Assembly (NCBI RefSeq): GCF_014639435.1
Contig: NZ_BMFZ01000003.1
Location: 186,001 to 250,000, forward strand
Origin: Hafnia psychrotolerans
GTDB lineage: Bacteria > Pseudomonadota > Gammaproteobacteria > Enterobacterales > Enterobacteriaceae
Length of the DNA: 64,000 nt
Direction of reading: 5' to 3'
How positions within the stretch are numbered: position 1 is the stretch's first letter; the number at the start of each line of letters is the position of its first letter. A model generated the notes under the pieces. The model saw only the letters and a program-made list of their open reading frames with translations, was not told the origin of the DNA and made no database searches. Below, piece after piece: positions 19,881 to 29,574 of the stretch. The translations under genes were made by a program, and so were the position numbers.

Positions 19881-21524
19881 TTAATGCTTGATAATATAAA
19901 GATCTTTAACGTAGACGTTGTCCTGTGGATCTTTACCTGTGTAGCCGCCGACGTACGGTTTTACCAGACGAGCATTCACGTAGTAATAAACAGGAACGAT
20001 GGCGGAGTCTTTATCCAGCTGGGTTTCAGCTTTTTGATAAAGCGCTGCACGTTCATCATCAGTCTTCGCATTCAGCGTATCAGCAATGTCTTTGTCAAAT
20101 GCAGCGCTCTTATAGTGAGCAGTGTTGTTGCTGCTGTTGGAGAGCATCGTGTTGAGGAATGAGGAAGGTTCGTTATAGTCAGAACACCAGCCTGCACGTG
20201 CAACGTCGAAGTTGCCCTGATGACGGCTATCCAGGAAAGTTTTCCACTCCTGGTTTTCCAGTTTGACGTTCACGCCCAGGTTTTTCTTCCAAATAGCGGC
20301 AGCGGCAATAGCCAGTTTCTTATGCAAATCAGACGTGTTGTAAAGCAGGTTGAAAGTTAATGGCTTAGCATCAGTATAACCGGCTTCTGCCAACAATTTT
20401 TTCCCTTCGGCGTTACGTTGAGCCTGGGTTTCTTTGAACCAGGCTGGCGGGGTCAATTTGGCACCGTCAGTATAAGGTGGGGTGTAACCGTAGGCAGGCA
20501 GATCGCCCTGCGCTTTTACTTTATCAACAATAATATCGCGATCCAGACCCAATTTTAGTGCGGTACGAACACGCGCATCGGTGAATGGGGCTTTCTGATT
20601 GTTGATTTCATAATAATAAGTACAAAGATAGGGATCAACGTGGACTTCAGTTGGGATTTCTTTCTTCAGTTTATGGAACAGTTCAATCGGCATATTGTTA
20701 TACGTCATGTCGATTTCGCCGCTGCGGTAGCGGTTAACATCAGTAACTTCTGAAGAGATTGGCAGGTAGGTCACCTGATTGATCACTGTTTTAGCATTAT
20801 CCCAATACTCCGGATTGCGCTCAAGAACAATACGTTCGTTGACAGTCCAGGCTTTCAGTTTGTATGCGCCGTTGCTGACGTAGTTCTCTGGCTGCGTCCA
20901 CTTGTCGCCGAACTTCTCAACGGTTTTTTTATTGACCGGTTTCATCGCAGTGTGGGACAACATTTTTACGAAGTATGGGACGGGTTCAGTCAGGGTAACT
21001 TGCAAAGTATGGTCATCAAGCGCTTTCACACCCAGCGTGTCAGGGCTTTTTTTACCGCTGATAATGTCATCGATATTTTCGATATGACCATATTGTAGAT
21101 AACTTTCGTACGGGGATGCTGTTTTAGGATCCGCCAAGCGCTGCCAGCTGTATACGAAATCTTCGGCGGTAACAGGGTCGCCATTTGACCATTTAGCGTC
21201 TTTTCGCAAGTGGAAAGTCCAGACTTTAAAGTCTTTATTTTCCCAGGTTTCAGCAACGCCTGGGATGACGTGGCCATCCGCATTCGATGTGTTGACCAGA
21301 CCTTCAAGCAGGTCACGGATCACGTTAGATTCCGGGACACCTTCTACTTTATGTGGGTCCAGTGACTGGACTTCAGAACCGTTGTTGCGCACCAGCTCTT
21401 GTTTGTCAGCCAGTTTTACACCTGCAGGAACGTCAGCGGCAAATGCGCTGCTTGCAGCCACACCCATTGCGGCCATGATGCAGGCTGCGAGGATAGTTTT
21501 TTTTGTGATGTTGGTCATTGTCAT
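19881..21524 (-). CDS. oppA: Periplasmic oligopeptide-binding protein OppA
   Basis: A 547-residue SBP family 5 protein. The signal peptide (about 30 residues) ends SSAFA before ADVPAGVKL. Conserved stretches include RNNGSEVQSLDPHK, VWTFHLRKDAKWSNGDP, TYYYEINNQKAPF and HQGNFDVARAGWCSDYNEP. It binds 2-5 residue peptides without sequence preference. Two starts are possible, ATG 21524 and ATG 21518 (MTNITKK, as in E. coli), with GGAG upstream of both. In E. coli it is regulated by Lrp, leucine and GcvB; the long AT-rich upstream region is compatible with such control. Confidence 0.95.
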   Translation of the reverse strand: MTMTNITKKTILAACIMAAMGVAASSAFAADVPAGVKLADKQELVRNNGSEVQSLDPHKVEGVPESNVIRDLLEGLVNTSNADGHVIPGVAETWENKDFKVWTFHLRKDAKWSNGDPVTAEDFVYSWQRLADPKTASPYESYLQYGHIENIDDIISGKKSPDTLGVKALDDHTLQVTLTEPVPYFVKMLSHTAMKPVNKKTVEKFGDKWTQPENYVSNGAYKLKAWTVNERIVLERNPEYWDNAKTVINQVTYLPISSEVTDVNRYRSGEIDMTYNNMPIELFHKLKKEIPTEVHVDPYLCTYYYEINNQKAPFTDARVRTALKLGLDRDIIVDKVKAQGDLPAYGYTPPYTDGAKLTPPAWFKETQAQRNAEGKKLLAEAGYTDAKPLTFNLLYNTSDLHKKLAIAAAAIWKKNLGVNVKLENQEWKTFLDSRHQGNFDVARAGWCSDYNEPSSFLNTMLSNSSNNTAHYKSAAFDKDIADTLNAKTDDERAALYQKAETQLDKDSAIVPVYYYVNARLVKPYVGGYTGKDPQDNVYVKDLYIIKH

Positions 21525-22676
21525 TCAACTCCAGTTTTTATTATGAACTTGCGCACTGTGGAGCAAGATAAACCCTTGCTAGGTTTTCGGTTGATCATGG
21601 ATAGAAACGAGTTACCCATAGAGAAACCGATGTTTTAGCCATGCGAGGAAGCCGGCTAACCCCTTCATTTGCTAATTGAAGAAATTTAAGACTGTTAATC
21701 GTCTTTCAATTTCAAAGATCATTTAAGGAAGATCTTCTCCTTTTGCTTGCCGTGTCCAAAAACGCTACGTGAGGATGTAATATTTCTGACAACACAGCAG
21801 GCTAAGACTTTATTTATGTCAAATTTTCAGGCTTATATATCATCTGGCTAAGCAACGTTTTTAAACAGTCTGAGAAAATAGAGACTCTAAAAATATCCTG
21901 CTGAATGGCGCGCCGCCGCAACGTTATGCATTAAAGGTGCCAAATAGATTGACTGAATGATGCTAAAGCACAAAGAAGTCTGGTTTGCTTTACATGCACA
22001 GTTTCAACCCCGGTACGCTCTAAAAAATGACATGCCTGAGCAGTTATTCTCTTAGTCACATCCAATCTGACTTCGGTATTAATGCTAACCACTTTCCATT
22101 TGTGGAGACGCCCAGAAAATTATCAGAAGCAGCTTAACTGCGCCAATAAATTTTACGGAAATGTTACGCATTTCTCCTTTATCTGTTACCAAACGACACA
22201 AACAGCTTTCACTCATGCCCAAGAAATTGACGATAAGTTAATATTTATTAATGAGTTAAGATAAAAAAAATGGTTTACACTTTCAGTTCTGCCGTCCCCA
22301 AAAATCATTAACACAATAAGTCAACATTCAGTGTCTTTTAAGAATAAACACCTATTTATAGCGAGATAAACACTAATAACATCTCGATACATCCTGCACA
22401 AGCCCTACAGAATGATGTGATTGAATTAACGTCGAAACGGGCAATAAAAGGGGCATTAAAGGGAATATTTGTAGCAGTAAACTAATAAAAATAGCGGCTT
22501 GAGATGTAAATAGGTTCAGGAAGTGGGTTTGTGCTACATTTGAGTGCATGTGGTCACTAATAACACATTAGTTGCACTATATTAATGCGTACAGTTATTA
22601 GTGGTATTAATAATTAACACCACTAATTTTGAGAAAATGCGGGCTGGTAATTAATTGCAGAGAATGAGTATCGTCG
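21525..22676. other. Long AT-rich non-coding region upstream of oppA, with nested inverted repeats
   Basis: About 1.15 kb without a credible gene. The only longer ORF (22082-22264, 60 codons) has no ribosome site or family features. A cluster of CACTAAT-type motifs lies at the ychE side: CACTAATAAC (22555-22564) is mirrored by GTTATTAGTG (22594-22603), and TTAGTGGT (22598-22605) by ACCACTAA (22619-22626). The oppA promoter and long leader must lie at 21525-22000. The rest may bind Lrp or H-NS; that is inference from base composition. Confidence 0.6.
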
Positions 22677-23321
22677 TCAAAGCAAACCAGGGAAGATTGC
22701 TTTAACCCCCGTCACGATGAACTCGATGCCGAGCGACATCAACAGAAGACCCATGATACGCGTAATGACGTTAATCCCGGTTTGACCCAGCAGCCTTACG
22801 AGCAAAGGTGCAGCACGGAATAGCAGCCAACAACAAAAAGCAAAAAAGGCAATCGCGACTGTCAGGCCCAGCAAATTTTGCCACCCATTAAAACGCGAAC
22901 TCCAGACAATAGTTGAACTGATCGCACCCGGCCCTGCCATTAAAGGAAGAGCCAATGGAACCACACCAACATTTTCGCGTATGGCTGTTTCTGACTTCTC
23001 TTGCTTGTTCTGTTTGTCTTCACCGAGTTTGCCGCTGATCATCGACATTGCGATACTCACAACCAGAATACCGCCAGCAATTCGAAATGAGTCAATAGAG
23101 ATCCCAAAAATATGCAGTATCGCGTCACCGAGAAATAGTGCAGTCCACAATATAATGGCCACCGAAAGATTGGCCGTCATATTGGTTTTATTTCTGCCTG
23201 CCGCCGCCTGATAGCTGGTCATGCTGATGAATACCGGTAAAATCCCCACCGGGTTAACCAAGGCAAAAAGACCCACAAAAAATTTTATATAACCTGAAAG
23301 ATCTAACAAAGATTGGCTCAC
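22677..23321 (-). CDS. ychE: YchE, MarC-family inner-membrane protein
   Basis: A 214-residue MarC/UPF0056 protein (E. coli YchE 215) with six hydrophobic segments. Typical motifs are LFALVNPVGILPVF in the first helix and PLALPLMAGPGAIS in the fourth. The transported substrate is unknown. It sits between adhE and opp as in E. coli. It is divergent from adhE, sharing a 517-bp intergenic region, so it may respond to some of the same regulators. Confidence 0.94.
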   Translation of the reverse strand: MSQSLLDLSGYIKFFVGLFALVNPVGILPVFISMTSYQAAAGRNKTNMTANLSVAIILWTALFLGDAILHIFGISIDSFRIAGGILVVSIAMSMISGKLGEDKQNKQEKSETAIRENVGVVPLALPLMAGPGAISSTIVWSSRFNGWQNLLGLTVAIAFFAFCCWLLFRAAPLLVRLLGQTGINVITRIMGLLLMSLGIEFIVTGVKAIFPGLL

Positions 23322-23838
23322 GCAGAACTCCGCACAATACGCCAGTAGAGGATGCTCAAGATTTGGCGCTAATCTACTGGAATTACAGTTTAGACGCCAT
23401 GTTGTTTAGTAGTATTTAGCACCAGATAGTGTAAAAAAAACAGTTTTAATCACTATTGTTAAAAAATATCGACTTAGACCGTACTTAACCCGTTACATTT
23501 GTTAATCTACACACTACATGATGATAGTAATTCTCAATACGATAAGCTGAAAGGTGTCAGCAAAGGGGTTGTGTGATCCAGATCAAAATTGACCTAGCCA
23601 CTAATAGGTATGCTTTGCGCATAGTCACTGGGTTACGCATACAGGACGAAACCATACTCCAAGCGTTTTTATCTACAGGATGTTCTTTCCCAATTAAAGC
23701 TGTTTGAGCAAATAAAAGTCAGAGATAACACATTGCTAACAACACTATCACTTTGTTTTCACAGTGTTCGCTAGCACAGCTATACTCTTCTCTGACGAAT
23801 TATTTACTAAAAGAGTTTAACTTTATCAGGAGAGCATT
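23322..23838 (+). promoter_or_regulatory. adhE / ychE divergent regulatory region
   Basis: 517 bp without a gene. In E. coli the adhE leader is long and controlled by Cra, Fis, NarL and RpoS, and the similar length here suggests equally complex control. A FNR- or CRP-like site lies at 23573-23586. AGGAGAG (23829-23835) supplies the adhE ribosome site. I could not assign promoters with confidence. Confidence 0.6.
23573..23586. promoter_or_regulatory. FNR-like (or CRP-like) site upstream of adhE
   Basis: GTGATCCAGATCAA matches TTGATNNNNATCAA at nine of ten fixed positions. One base upstream it also reads TGTGATCCAGATCAAA, a CRP-like string (TGTGA N6 TCACA) with a degenerate right half. It lies about 250 bp before the adhE ATG. 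Confidence 0.5.
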
Positions 23839-26511
23839 ATGGCTGTAACAAATGTCGCTGAATTAAACGCACTCGTAGCACGAGTCAAAAAAGCACAGCG
23901 CGAATATGCTAACTTCACCCAAGAACAAGTAGATAAAATTTTCAGCGCTGCCGCTCTGGCTGCCGCTGATGCTCGTATCATACTTGCTAAATTGGCTGTT
24001 GAAGAATCCGGTATGGGTATCGTTGAAGATAAAGTGATTAAAAACCACTTCGCTTCCGAATACATCTACAACGCCTACAAAGACGAAAAAACCTGTGGCA
24101 TCCTGTCGCAAGATGACACCTTCGGTACTATCACCATTGCTGAACCTATCGGCATCATTTGCGGTATCGTCCCTACCACCAACCCAACCTCAACCGCTAT
24201 TTTCAAAGCACTTATCAGCTTGAAAACCCGTAACGGCATTATCTTCTCTCCACACCCACGTGCTAAAAACGCGACCAACAAAGCAGCAGATATTGTGTTG
24301 CAGGCAGCGATCGCAGCGGGCGCGCCGAAAGATATTATTGGCTGGATCGACGAACCAAGTGTTGAACTGTCTAATCAGCTGATGCACCACCCAGATGTGA
24401 ACCTGATTCTGGCGACAGGTGGTCCTGGTATGGTTAAAGCAGCATACAGTTCCGGTAAACCTGCCATTGGTGTTGGTGCAGGTAACACTCCAGTCGTCGT
24501 GGATGAAACCGCTGACATCAAACGCGTTGTAGCGTCTATTCTTATGTCTAAAACCTTCGATAACGGCGTGATCTGTGCTTCAGAGCAGTCAATTATCGTT
24601 GTTGATTCTGTATATGATGCTGTTCGTGAACGTTTCTCTTCACACGGCGGCTACATGCTGCAAGGCAAAGATCTGAAGGCTGTTCAGGATATCATCCTGA
24701 AGAATGGTGGCCTGAATGCGGCCATTGTTGGCCAGCCAGCCACTAAAATTGCCGAAATGGCAGGGATTAAAGTGCCATCAAACACCAAGGTGTTGATTGG
24801 TGAAGTGAAAAATGTCGATGAGTCTGAGCCATTCGCTCATGAAAAACTGTCCCCTACCCTCGCGATGTACCGTGCCAAGAATTTTGAAGACGCGGTAGAA
24901 AAAGCAGAGAAACTAGTAGAAATGGGCGGTATTGGTCATACATCTTGCTTGTACACTGACCAGGATAACCAGCCAGAACGTGTTAACTATTTTGGCGACA
25001 AAATGAAGACCGCTCGTATTCTGATTAACACCCCAGCATCTCAGGGTGGTATCGGCGACCTCTACAACTTCAAACTTGCCCCATCATTGACTTTAGGTTG
25101 CGGTTCATGGGGTGGTAACTCCATCTCTGAAAACGTTGGCCCTAAACATCTGATCAACAAGAAAACTGTAGCTAAGCGAGCAGAAAACATGTTGTGGCAT
25201 AAACTTCCGAAATCAATCTACTTCCGTCGTGGCTCACTGCCGATCGCTCTGGAAGAAGTAGCGACTGACGGGGCTAAGCGTGCCTTCATCGTTACTGACC
25301 GTTTCCTGTTCAATGCCGGTTATGCAGACCAAATCACCAGCGTGCTGAAAGGCCACGGTATCGAAACTGAAGTGTTCTTCGAAGTGGAAGCGGATCCTAC
25401 TTTAAGCATCGTTCGCAAAGGTGCTGAGCAGATGAACTCCTTCAAACCTGACGTTATTATCGCGTTGGGTGGTGGTTCACCGATGGACGCCGCTAAAATC
25501 ATGTGGGTTCTGTACGAACATCCAGACACACAGTTCGAAGATTTGGCGCTGCGTTTTATGGACATCCGTAAACGTATCTACAAGTTCCCGAAAATGGGCG
25601 TAAAAGCCAAAATGATAGCGGTTACCACCACCTCCGGTACCGGTTCAGAAGTAACACCATTTGCGGTTGTAACTGATGATGCAACAGGTCAAAAATATCC
25701 ACTGGCTGATTATGCGTTAACTCCAGATATGGCAATTGTTGATGCCAACCTGGTAATGAACATGCCGAAATCACTCTGCGCTTTCGGTGGTCTGGATGCA
25801 GTCACTCACGCACTTGAAGCTTATGTTTCCGTGCTGGCTAACGAGTACTCGGATGGTCAAGCTCTGCAAGCGCTTAAACTGCTTAAAGAATTCCTGCCAG
25901 CAAGCTACAAAGATGGCGCAAAAAATCCTGTAGCCCGTGAACGTGTTCATAATGCCGCGACTATCGCAGGTATCGCCTTTGCCAATGCCTTCTTGGGGGT
26001 CTGTCACTCTATGGCCCACAAACTGGGTTCTGAGTTCCATATCCCACACGGCTTAGCTAATGCCATGTTAATTTCCAACGTTATTCGTTACAACGCGAAT
26101 GACAACCCGACTAAACAGACTGCTTTCAGCCAGTATGACCGCCCACAGGCGCGTCGTCGTTATGCCGAAGTTGCTGACCACTTAGGTCTGAGCGCTCCTG
26201 GTGATCGTACTGCGCAGAAAATTGAAAAACTGTTGACTTGGTTGGACGAAATTAAAGCAGAACTGGGTATCCCGGCTTCAATTCGTGAAGCGGGTGTTCA
26301 GGAAGCTGATTTCTTGGCTAAAATTGACAAACTTTCTGAAGATGCCTTCGATGATCAGTGTACCGGCGCTAACCCGCGCTACCCACTGATCGCGGAATTG
26401 AAACAGATTCTGATGGATACTTACTACGGTCGTAAATTCAGCGAAGAAGAAAGTGATGAAGTTGTGGCTGCTCCCGCGGTAAAAATGGAAAAAAAATCCG
26501 CCAAGAAATAA
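23839..26511 (+). CDS. adhE: Bifunctional aldehyde/alcohol dehydrogenase AdhE
   Basis: An 890-residue fusion, as in E. coli (891). The N-terminal CoA-acylating aldehyde dehydrogenase has the catalytic Cys in NGVICASEQS (about residue 246). The linker leads to a C-terminal iron-dependent alcohol dehydrogenase with NAD site GGGSPMDAAK and metal ligands in GGLDAVTHALEAY, HSMAHKLGSEFHIPHGLANA. It reduces acetyl-CoA to ethanol in fermentation and forms spirosome filaments. The frame is complete, with a Lys-rich tail. Codon use is strongly biased (GGT, AAA, CTG), as in highly expressed genes. Confidence 0.97.
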   Translation: MAVTNVAELNALVARVKKAQREYANFTQEQVDKIFSAAALAAADARIILAKLAVEESGMGIVEDKVIKNHFASEYIYNAYKDEKTCGILSQDDTFGTITIAEPIGIICGIVPTTNPTSTAIFKALISLKTRNGIIFSPHPRAKNATNKAADIVLQAAIAAGAPKDIIGWIDEPSVELSNQLMHHPDVNLILATGGPGMVKAAYSSGKPAIGVGAGNTPVVVDETADIKRVVASILMSKTFDNGVICASEQSIIVVDSVYDAVRERFSSHGGYMLQGKDLKAVQDIILKNGGLNAAIVGQPATKIAEMAGIKVPSNTKVLIGEVKNVDESEPFAHEKLSPTLAMYRAKNFEDAVEKAEKLVEMGGIGHTSCLYTDQDNQPERVNYFGDKMKTARILINTPASQGGIGDLYNFKLAPSLTLGCGSWGGNSISENVGPKHLINKKTVAKRAENMLWHKLPKSIYFRRGSLPIALEEVATDGAKRAFIVTDRFLFNAGYADQITSVLKGHGIETEVFFEVEADPTLSIVRKGAEQMNSFKPDVIIALGGGSPMDAAKIMWVLYEHPDTQFEDLALRFMDIRKRIYKFPKMGVKAKMIAVTTTSGTGSEVTPFAVVTDDATGQKYPLADYALTPDMAIVDANLVMNMPKSLCAFGGLDAVTHALEAYVSVLANEYSDGQALQALKLLKEFLPASYKDGAKNPVARERVHNAATIAGIAFANAFLGVCHSMAHKLGSEFHIPHGLANAMLISNVIRYNANDNPTKQTAFSQYDRPQARRRYAEVADHLGLSAPGDRTAQKIEKLLTWLDEIKAELGIPASIREAGVQEADFLAKIDKLSEDAFDDQCTGANPRYPLIAELKQILMDTYYGRKFSEEESDEVVAAPAVKMEKKSAKK

Positions 26512-26531
26512 TTGGCTGATCAGCTAAATGT

Positions 26532-26556
26532 AAAAACCCGCTTCGGCGGGTTTTTT
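26532..26556. terminator. Bidirectional terminator between adhE and tdk
   Basis: AAAAACCCGC (26532-26541), TTCG tetraloop, GCGGGTTTTT (26546-26555). A very stable hairpin with a T run; the A-rich left side also serves the convergent tdk transcript. Confidence 0.94.
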
Positions 26557-26588
26557 ACTTTTATATCCACAACACCTCATCAAAGCTC

Positions 26589-27194
26589 TCACATCTCTTT
26601 AAAGGTATCACTACTGCATCCTGCCATCGCCTCTTTGAAATGCTTGCGGCAAACGGAAACGTAGCTCTCGTTGCCGCCTATGACCACCTGCGCGCCATCG
26701 TGAAGCGGTTCACCATGCTCATCAAGTCGTAAAACACGGTTAGCCTTACGGCCACAGTGGCAGATAGTCTTAAGTTCAACCAATTTATCTGCCCAAGCCA
26801 ACAAATATTCACTACCTTCAAATAATTCCCCCCGAAAGTCGGTACGTAATCCGTAACAAAGCACTGGAATGTCCAGTTCATCGACAACATCCGTCAATTG
26901 GGCAACCTGTGCTTTTGTGAGGAACTGACTCTCATCAATCAAAACGCAATGCACCATCTGCTCGCGGTGCTCCTGCGCGACCATTAAGTGAAGTTCACTT
27001 TCCTGGTTAAAGAGCTGTGCCTGTGATGACAGGCCAATTCGAGAACTCACCTTACCCACACCAAATCGATGGTCAATTTCCGCGGTTAATACTAACGTAC
27101 GCATTCCACGTTCTTGATAATTATAAGAAGACTGTAACAAAGAGGTGGATTTTCCGGCATTCATAGCCGAATAGTAAAAATAAAGCTGTGCCAT
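26589..27194 (-). CDS. tdk: Thymidine kinase
   Basis: A 201-residue type II thymidine kinase. It has the P-loop [13 protein letters not shown] at residues 9-21, the DESQF motif (about residue 88) and four zinc-site cysteines ([10 protein letters not shown] and VCRKHF). It phosphorylates thymidine and deoxyuridine for salvage. Length and start ([16 protein letters not shown]) match E. coli Tdk. It lies between adhE and hns, the conserved order. Confidence 0.96.
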   Translation of the reverse strand: MAQLYFYYSAMNAGKSTSLLQSSYNYQERGMRTLVLTAEIDHRFGVGKVSSRIGLSSQAQLFNQESELHLMVAQEHREQMVHCVLIDESQFLTKAQVAQLTDVVDELDIPVLCYGLRTDFRGELFEGSEYLLAWADKLVELKTICHCGRKANRVLRLDEHGEPLHDGAQVVIGGNESYVSVCRKHFKEAMAGCSSDTFKEM

Positions 27195-27867
27195 GGGCAG
27201 ACAACCCCTTAGGTATATTGGGACATAAATGGTGTTTTATCAATTGTATCATAAGGTTCAGACTAGCCAACCTTGGTGATAAACATGCTACAAAATCAGA
27301 CAATGCAGCATTTCATTTTTTGCGTAGCGTCACAGTTATTTACAATCGAATATTAGGAATAAGTTTAAAAATATAAGTTTTATTCGGTTAACTCACTGTG
27401 GACTGGGGTGTGGCCAGCTATAATCGGCGTGCAGGTGCTATATAAATCGAACAGCAAGTTAAGAACTTAGCATTCAACCCTTGCAGCGCTGCTATATCCA
27501 ACATGACCTTTAGTCTCACCCCGACACACTCTGTTGCTTAACGCTAAGATAGTCTTAGCTATTTGCTTACAGTCCGACTTGGCTCTGATACTGAAGTCTG
27601 AGGATTTAATTGGGTACAATATGGCTTCTGGTTATAAGATCTCATGACTGTACTCACAAAAAATCACCCTCCGCATATTGAAATTTAGCTTATAAACGCA
27701 AGATAAATAGGGTTCTTTAAGGCCGTTATATTTTTAGTGCACAATGAAATTCAAGTTATAAAGGGTAAATTCCCATCAAGTAAACAAATTGGCTATTGCA
27801 GAACGTTAAATAGCAATCTATTATTACCCTAACAACGCCCCCCACCAATATAATTGAGACTAGTATA
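27195..27867 (+). promoter_or_regulatory. Intergenic region upstream of hns and tdk
   Basis: About 670 bp with no supported gene. It is AT-rich with many A/T runs, which suits the curved, self-bound H-NS promoter known in E. coli. No ribosome site stronger than GAGACTAGTATA is seen before hns. No terminator-like hairpin or small RNA could be assigned with confidence. Confidence 0.5.
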
Positions 27868-28275
27868 ATGAGCGAAGCATTAAAAATTCTGAACAACATC
27901 CGTACTCTGCGTGCCCAAGCGAGAGAATGCACTCTGGAAACTCTGGAAGAGATGCTTGAGAAATTAGAAGTTGTAGTTAATGAGCGTCGTGAAGAAGATA
28001 CTCAGGCAACTAAAGATATTGAAGAACGTACGCGTAAACTACAGCAATATCGTGAAATGCTGATTGCCGATGGCATTGACCCTAACGAATTGCTGCAAAC
28101 CATGGCGGCGACTAAAGCCACAGGAAAAGCAAAGCGTGCTGCGCGTCCAGCTAAATACAAGTATATCGATGAGAACGGTGAAAACAAAACCTGGACAGGT
28201 CAGGGCCGTACTCCAGCTGTGATCAAGAAAGCAATCGAAGAACAAGGTAAAAAGCTGGATGATTTCCTGCTGTAA
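27868..28275 (+). CDS. hns: Histone-like nucleoid-structuring protein H-NS
   Basis: A 135-residue protein close to E. coli H-NS (137). The N-terminal coiled-coil dimerisation domain (about residues 1-65, [17 protein letters not shown]) is followed by a basic linker ([15 protein letters not shown]). The C-terminal AT-hook-like DNA-binding domain has [15 protein letters not shown], which contains the QGR minor-groove motif. It silences AT-rich horizontally acquired DNA. Within this window, candidates for silencing are the AT-rich microcin promoter (38526-38967) and the insertion in sap. Confidence 0.97.
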   Translation: MSEALKILNNIRTLRAQARECTLETLEEMLEKLEVVVNERREEDTQATKDIEERTRKLQQYREMLIADGIDPNELLQTMAATKATGKAKRAARPAKYKYIDENGENKTWTGQGRTPAVIKKAIEEQGKKLDDFLL

Positions 28276-28310
28276 TAGTTTATTACCGCTCTCGCTTAAT
28301 TCTACTTATA

Positions 28311-28340
28311 AAACCTGCCCTAATCGGTGGGTTTTTTTTT
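28311..28340 (+). terminator. hns terminator
   Basis: AAACCTGCC (28311-28319) pairs with GGTGGGTTT (28326-28334) using two G-U pairs, followed by a long T run. It starts 36 bp after the hns stop. Confidence 0.82.
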
Positions 28341-28511
28341 GCTTTGCTCATGAAAAAGCTGACGACAACGCTGAAAATAGATGAGTTGTCGTTATCATTT
28401 GTAGAAACATTCAACAATTATATACTCAGGGGAAAAACAGCGTATATACCCAAAATAATTCGAGATACAGGACTCGTCTGCAGAACGCTGAGTATAAAGC
28501 GGATGTAAGAA

Positions 28512-28529
28512 GGGCTGCCTTAGCAGCCC
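28512..28529 (-). terminator. Terminator of the ugd-epimerase operon
   Basis: On the minus strand GGGCTGC, loop TAAG, GCAGCCC, followed by TTCTTAC. A 7-bp GC-rich stem 29 bp after the epimerase stop. The U run is imperfect. Confidence 0.7.
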
Positions 28530-28557
28530 AGATTCGTCCTACACCCTCTTGTTAGCG

Positions 28558-29565
28558 TTAGCCTGGGTAGAATGTACGATACCAATCGACGAAGTTCTTT
28601 ACCCCCTCCTCAACCGGTGTCTCAGGCCTAAAATTAATGACCTCGTATAATGGCTGCGTATCCGCACTGGTCTCAAGTACGTCACCAGCTTGCATCGGCA
28701 ACATATTTTTATGTGCCTCAACACCCAGTGCCGACTCTAGAGCCTGGATATACGTCATCAGACTAATGGGGTCATTATTGCCAATATTGTAGACCTTGTA
28801 AGGGGCCGAGCTACTTGCCAGTGAACCATGCTCTACCGTCCAAGAGTCATCAACTGCGGGAACGACATCCTGCAGACGTATTATTGTCTCAGCAATATCA
28901 TCTATATAGGTAAAGTCCCGGCGCATTTCCCCATGGTTATAAACATCAATACTGTCCCCAGCAAGAATAGCTTTGGTGAACTTAAAGAGGGCCATATCCG
29001 GACGCCCCCATGGTCCATAGACAGTGAAGAAACGTAACCCCGTGGTTGGCAGGCCATAAAGATGTGAATAGCTATGTGCCATAAGCTCATTGGCTTTTTT
29101 GGTTGCAGCGTAGAACGAAATGGGATGATCTACAGAGTCTTCCGTTGAGAATGGTTGTTTGTTATTCAGCCCATAAACAGAACTTGAGGACGCATAAAGA
29201 AGATGCCCAACTTTGTTATAACGGCATCCTTCCAAAATGTTCACGAAACCAATCAGATTTGAATCCGCATAAGCCAAAGGGTTTTCGATTGAATATCGAA
29301 CACCGGCTTGAGCGGCTAGATGAATAACACGTTCAAAATGTTGTTTCTCAAACAATGCGGCCATGCCTGCACGGTCGGCCAGATCCAGCTTAATGAACTG
29401 AAAGTTGTCTTTATTTTCTAGCTGGGCCAGGCGTGCAAGTTTCAGGTTGACGTCATAATAGTCATTCAGATTATCAATACCGACAACCGTATGACCTGCT
29501 GTCAACAAAAGTCGTGACACATAGAAACCAATAAAACCTGCAGCGCCAGTAACCAGATATTTCAT
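28558..29565 (-). CDS. UDP-glucuronate 4-epimerase (NAD-dependent SDR family)
   Basis: A 335-residue extended short-chain dehydrogenase. The Rossmann motif TGAAGFIGFYVS is at the N-terminus; the catalytic SSSSVYG and YAATKK (Tyr-x-x-x-Lys) lie around residues 126-155. RFFTVYGPWGRPDMAL and RDFTYIDDIAE are the signatures of UDP-glucuronate epimerases (WbnF/LspL/Gla type). It converts UDP-glucuronate to UDP-galacturonate for LPS core, O-antigen or capsule. It follows ugd by 9 bp on the same strand, so the pair makes UDP-GalA from UDP-glucose. The site holds galU in E. coli. The exact acceptor polysaccharide is unknown. Confidence 0.88.
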   Translation of the reverse strand: MKYLVTGAAGFIGFYVSRLLLTAGHTVVGIDNLNDYYDVNLKLARLAQLENKDNFQFIKLDLADRAGMAALFEKQHFERVIHLAAQAGVRYSIENPLAYADSNLIGFVNILEGCRYNKVGHLLYASSSSVYGLNNKQPFSTEDSVDHPISFYAATKKANELMAHSYSHLYGLPTTGLRFFTVYGPWGRPDMALFKFTKAILAGDSIDVYNHGEMRRDFTYIDDIAETIIRLQDVVPAVDDSWTVEHGSLASSSAPYKVYNIGNNDPISLMTYIQALESALGVEAHKNMLPMQAGDVLETSADTQPLYEVINFRPETPVEEGVKNFVDWYRTFYPG

Positions 29566-29574
29566 GAATATTCC

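Noticed and set aside
22082-22264. 60-codon ORF between oppA and ychE
   Set aside because: No ribosome site, no recognisable motif and irregular codon use in AT-rich DNA; probably chance.
28430-28475. String CCCAAAATAATTCGAGATACAGG resembling an enterobacterial intergenic repeat
   Set aside because: Only a short part resembles the repeat that I recall from Yersinia/Serratia-type genomes; too little to call without a genome search.
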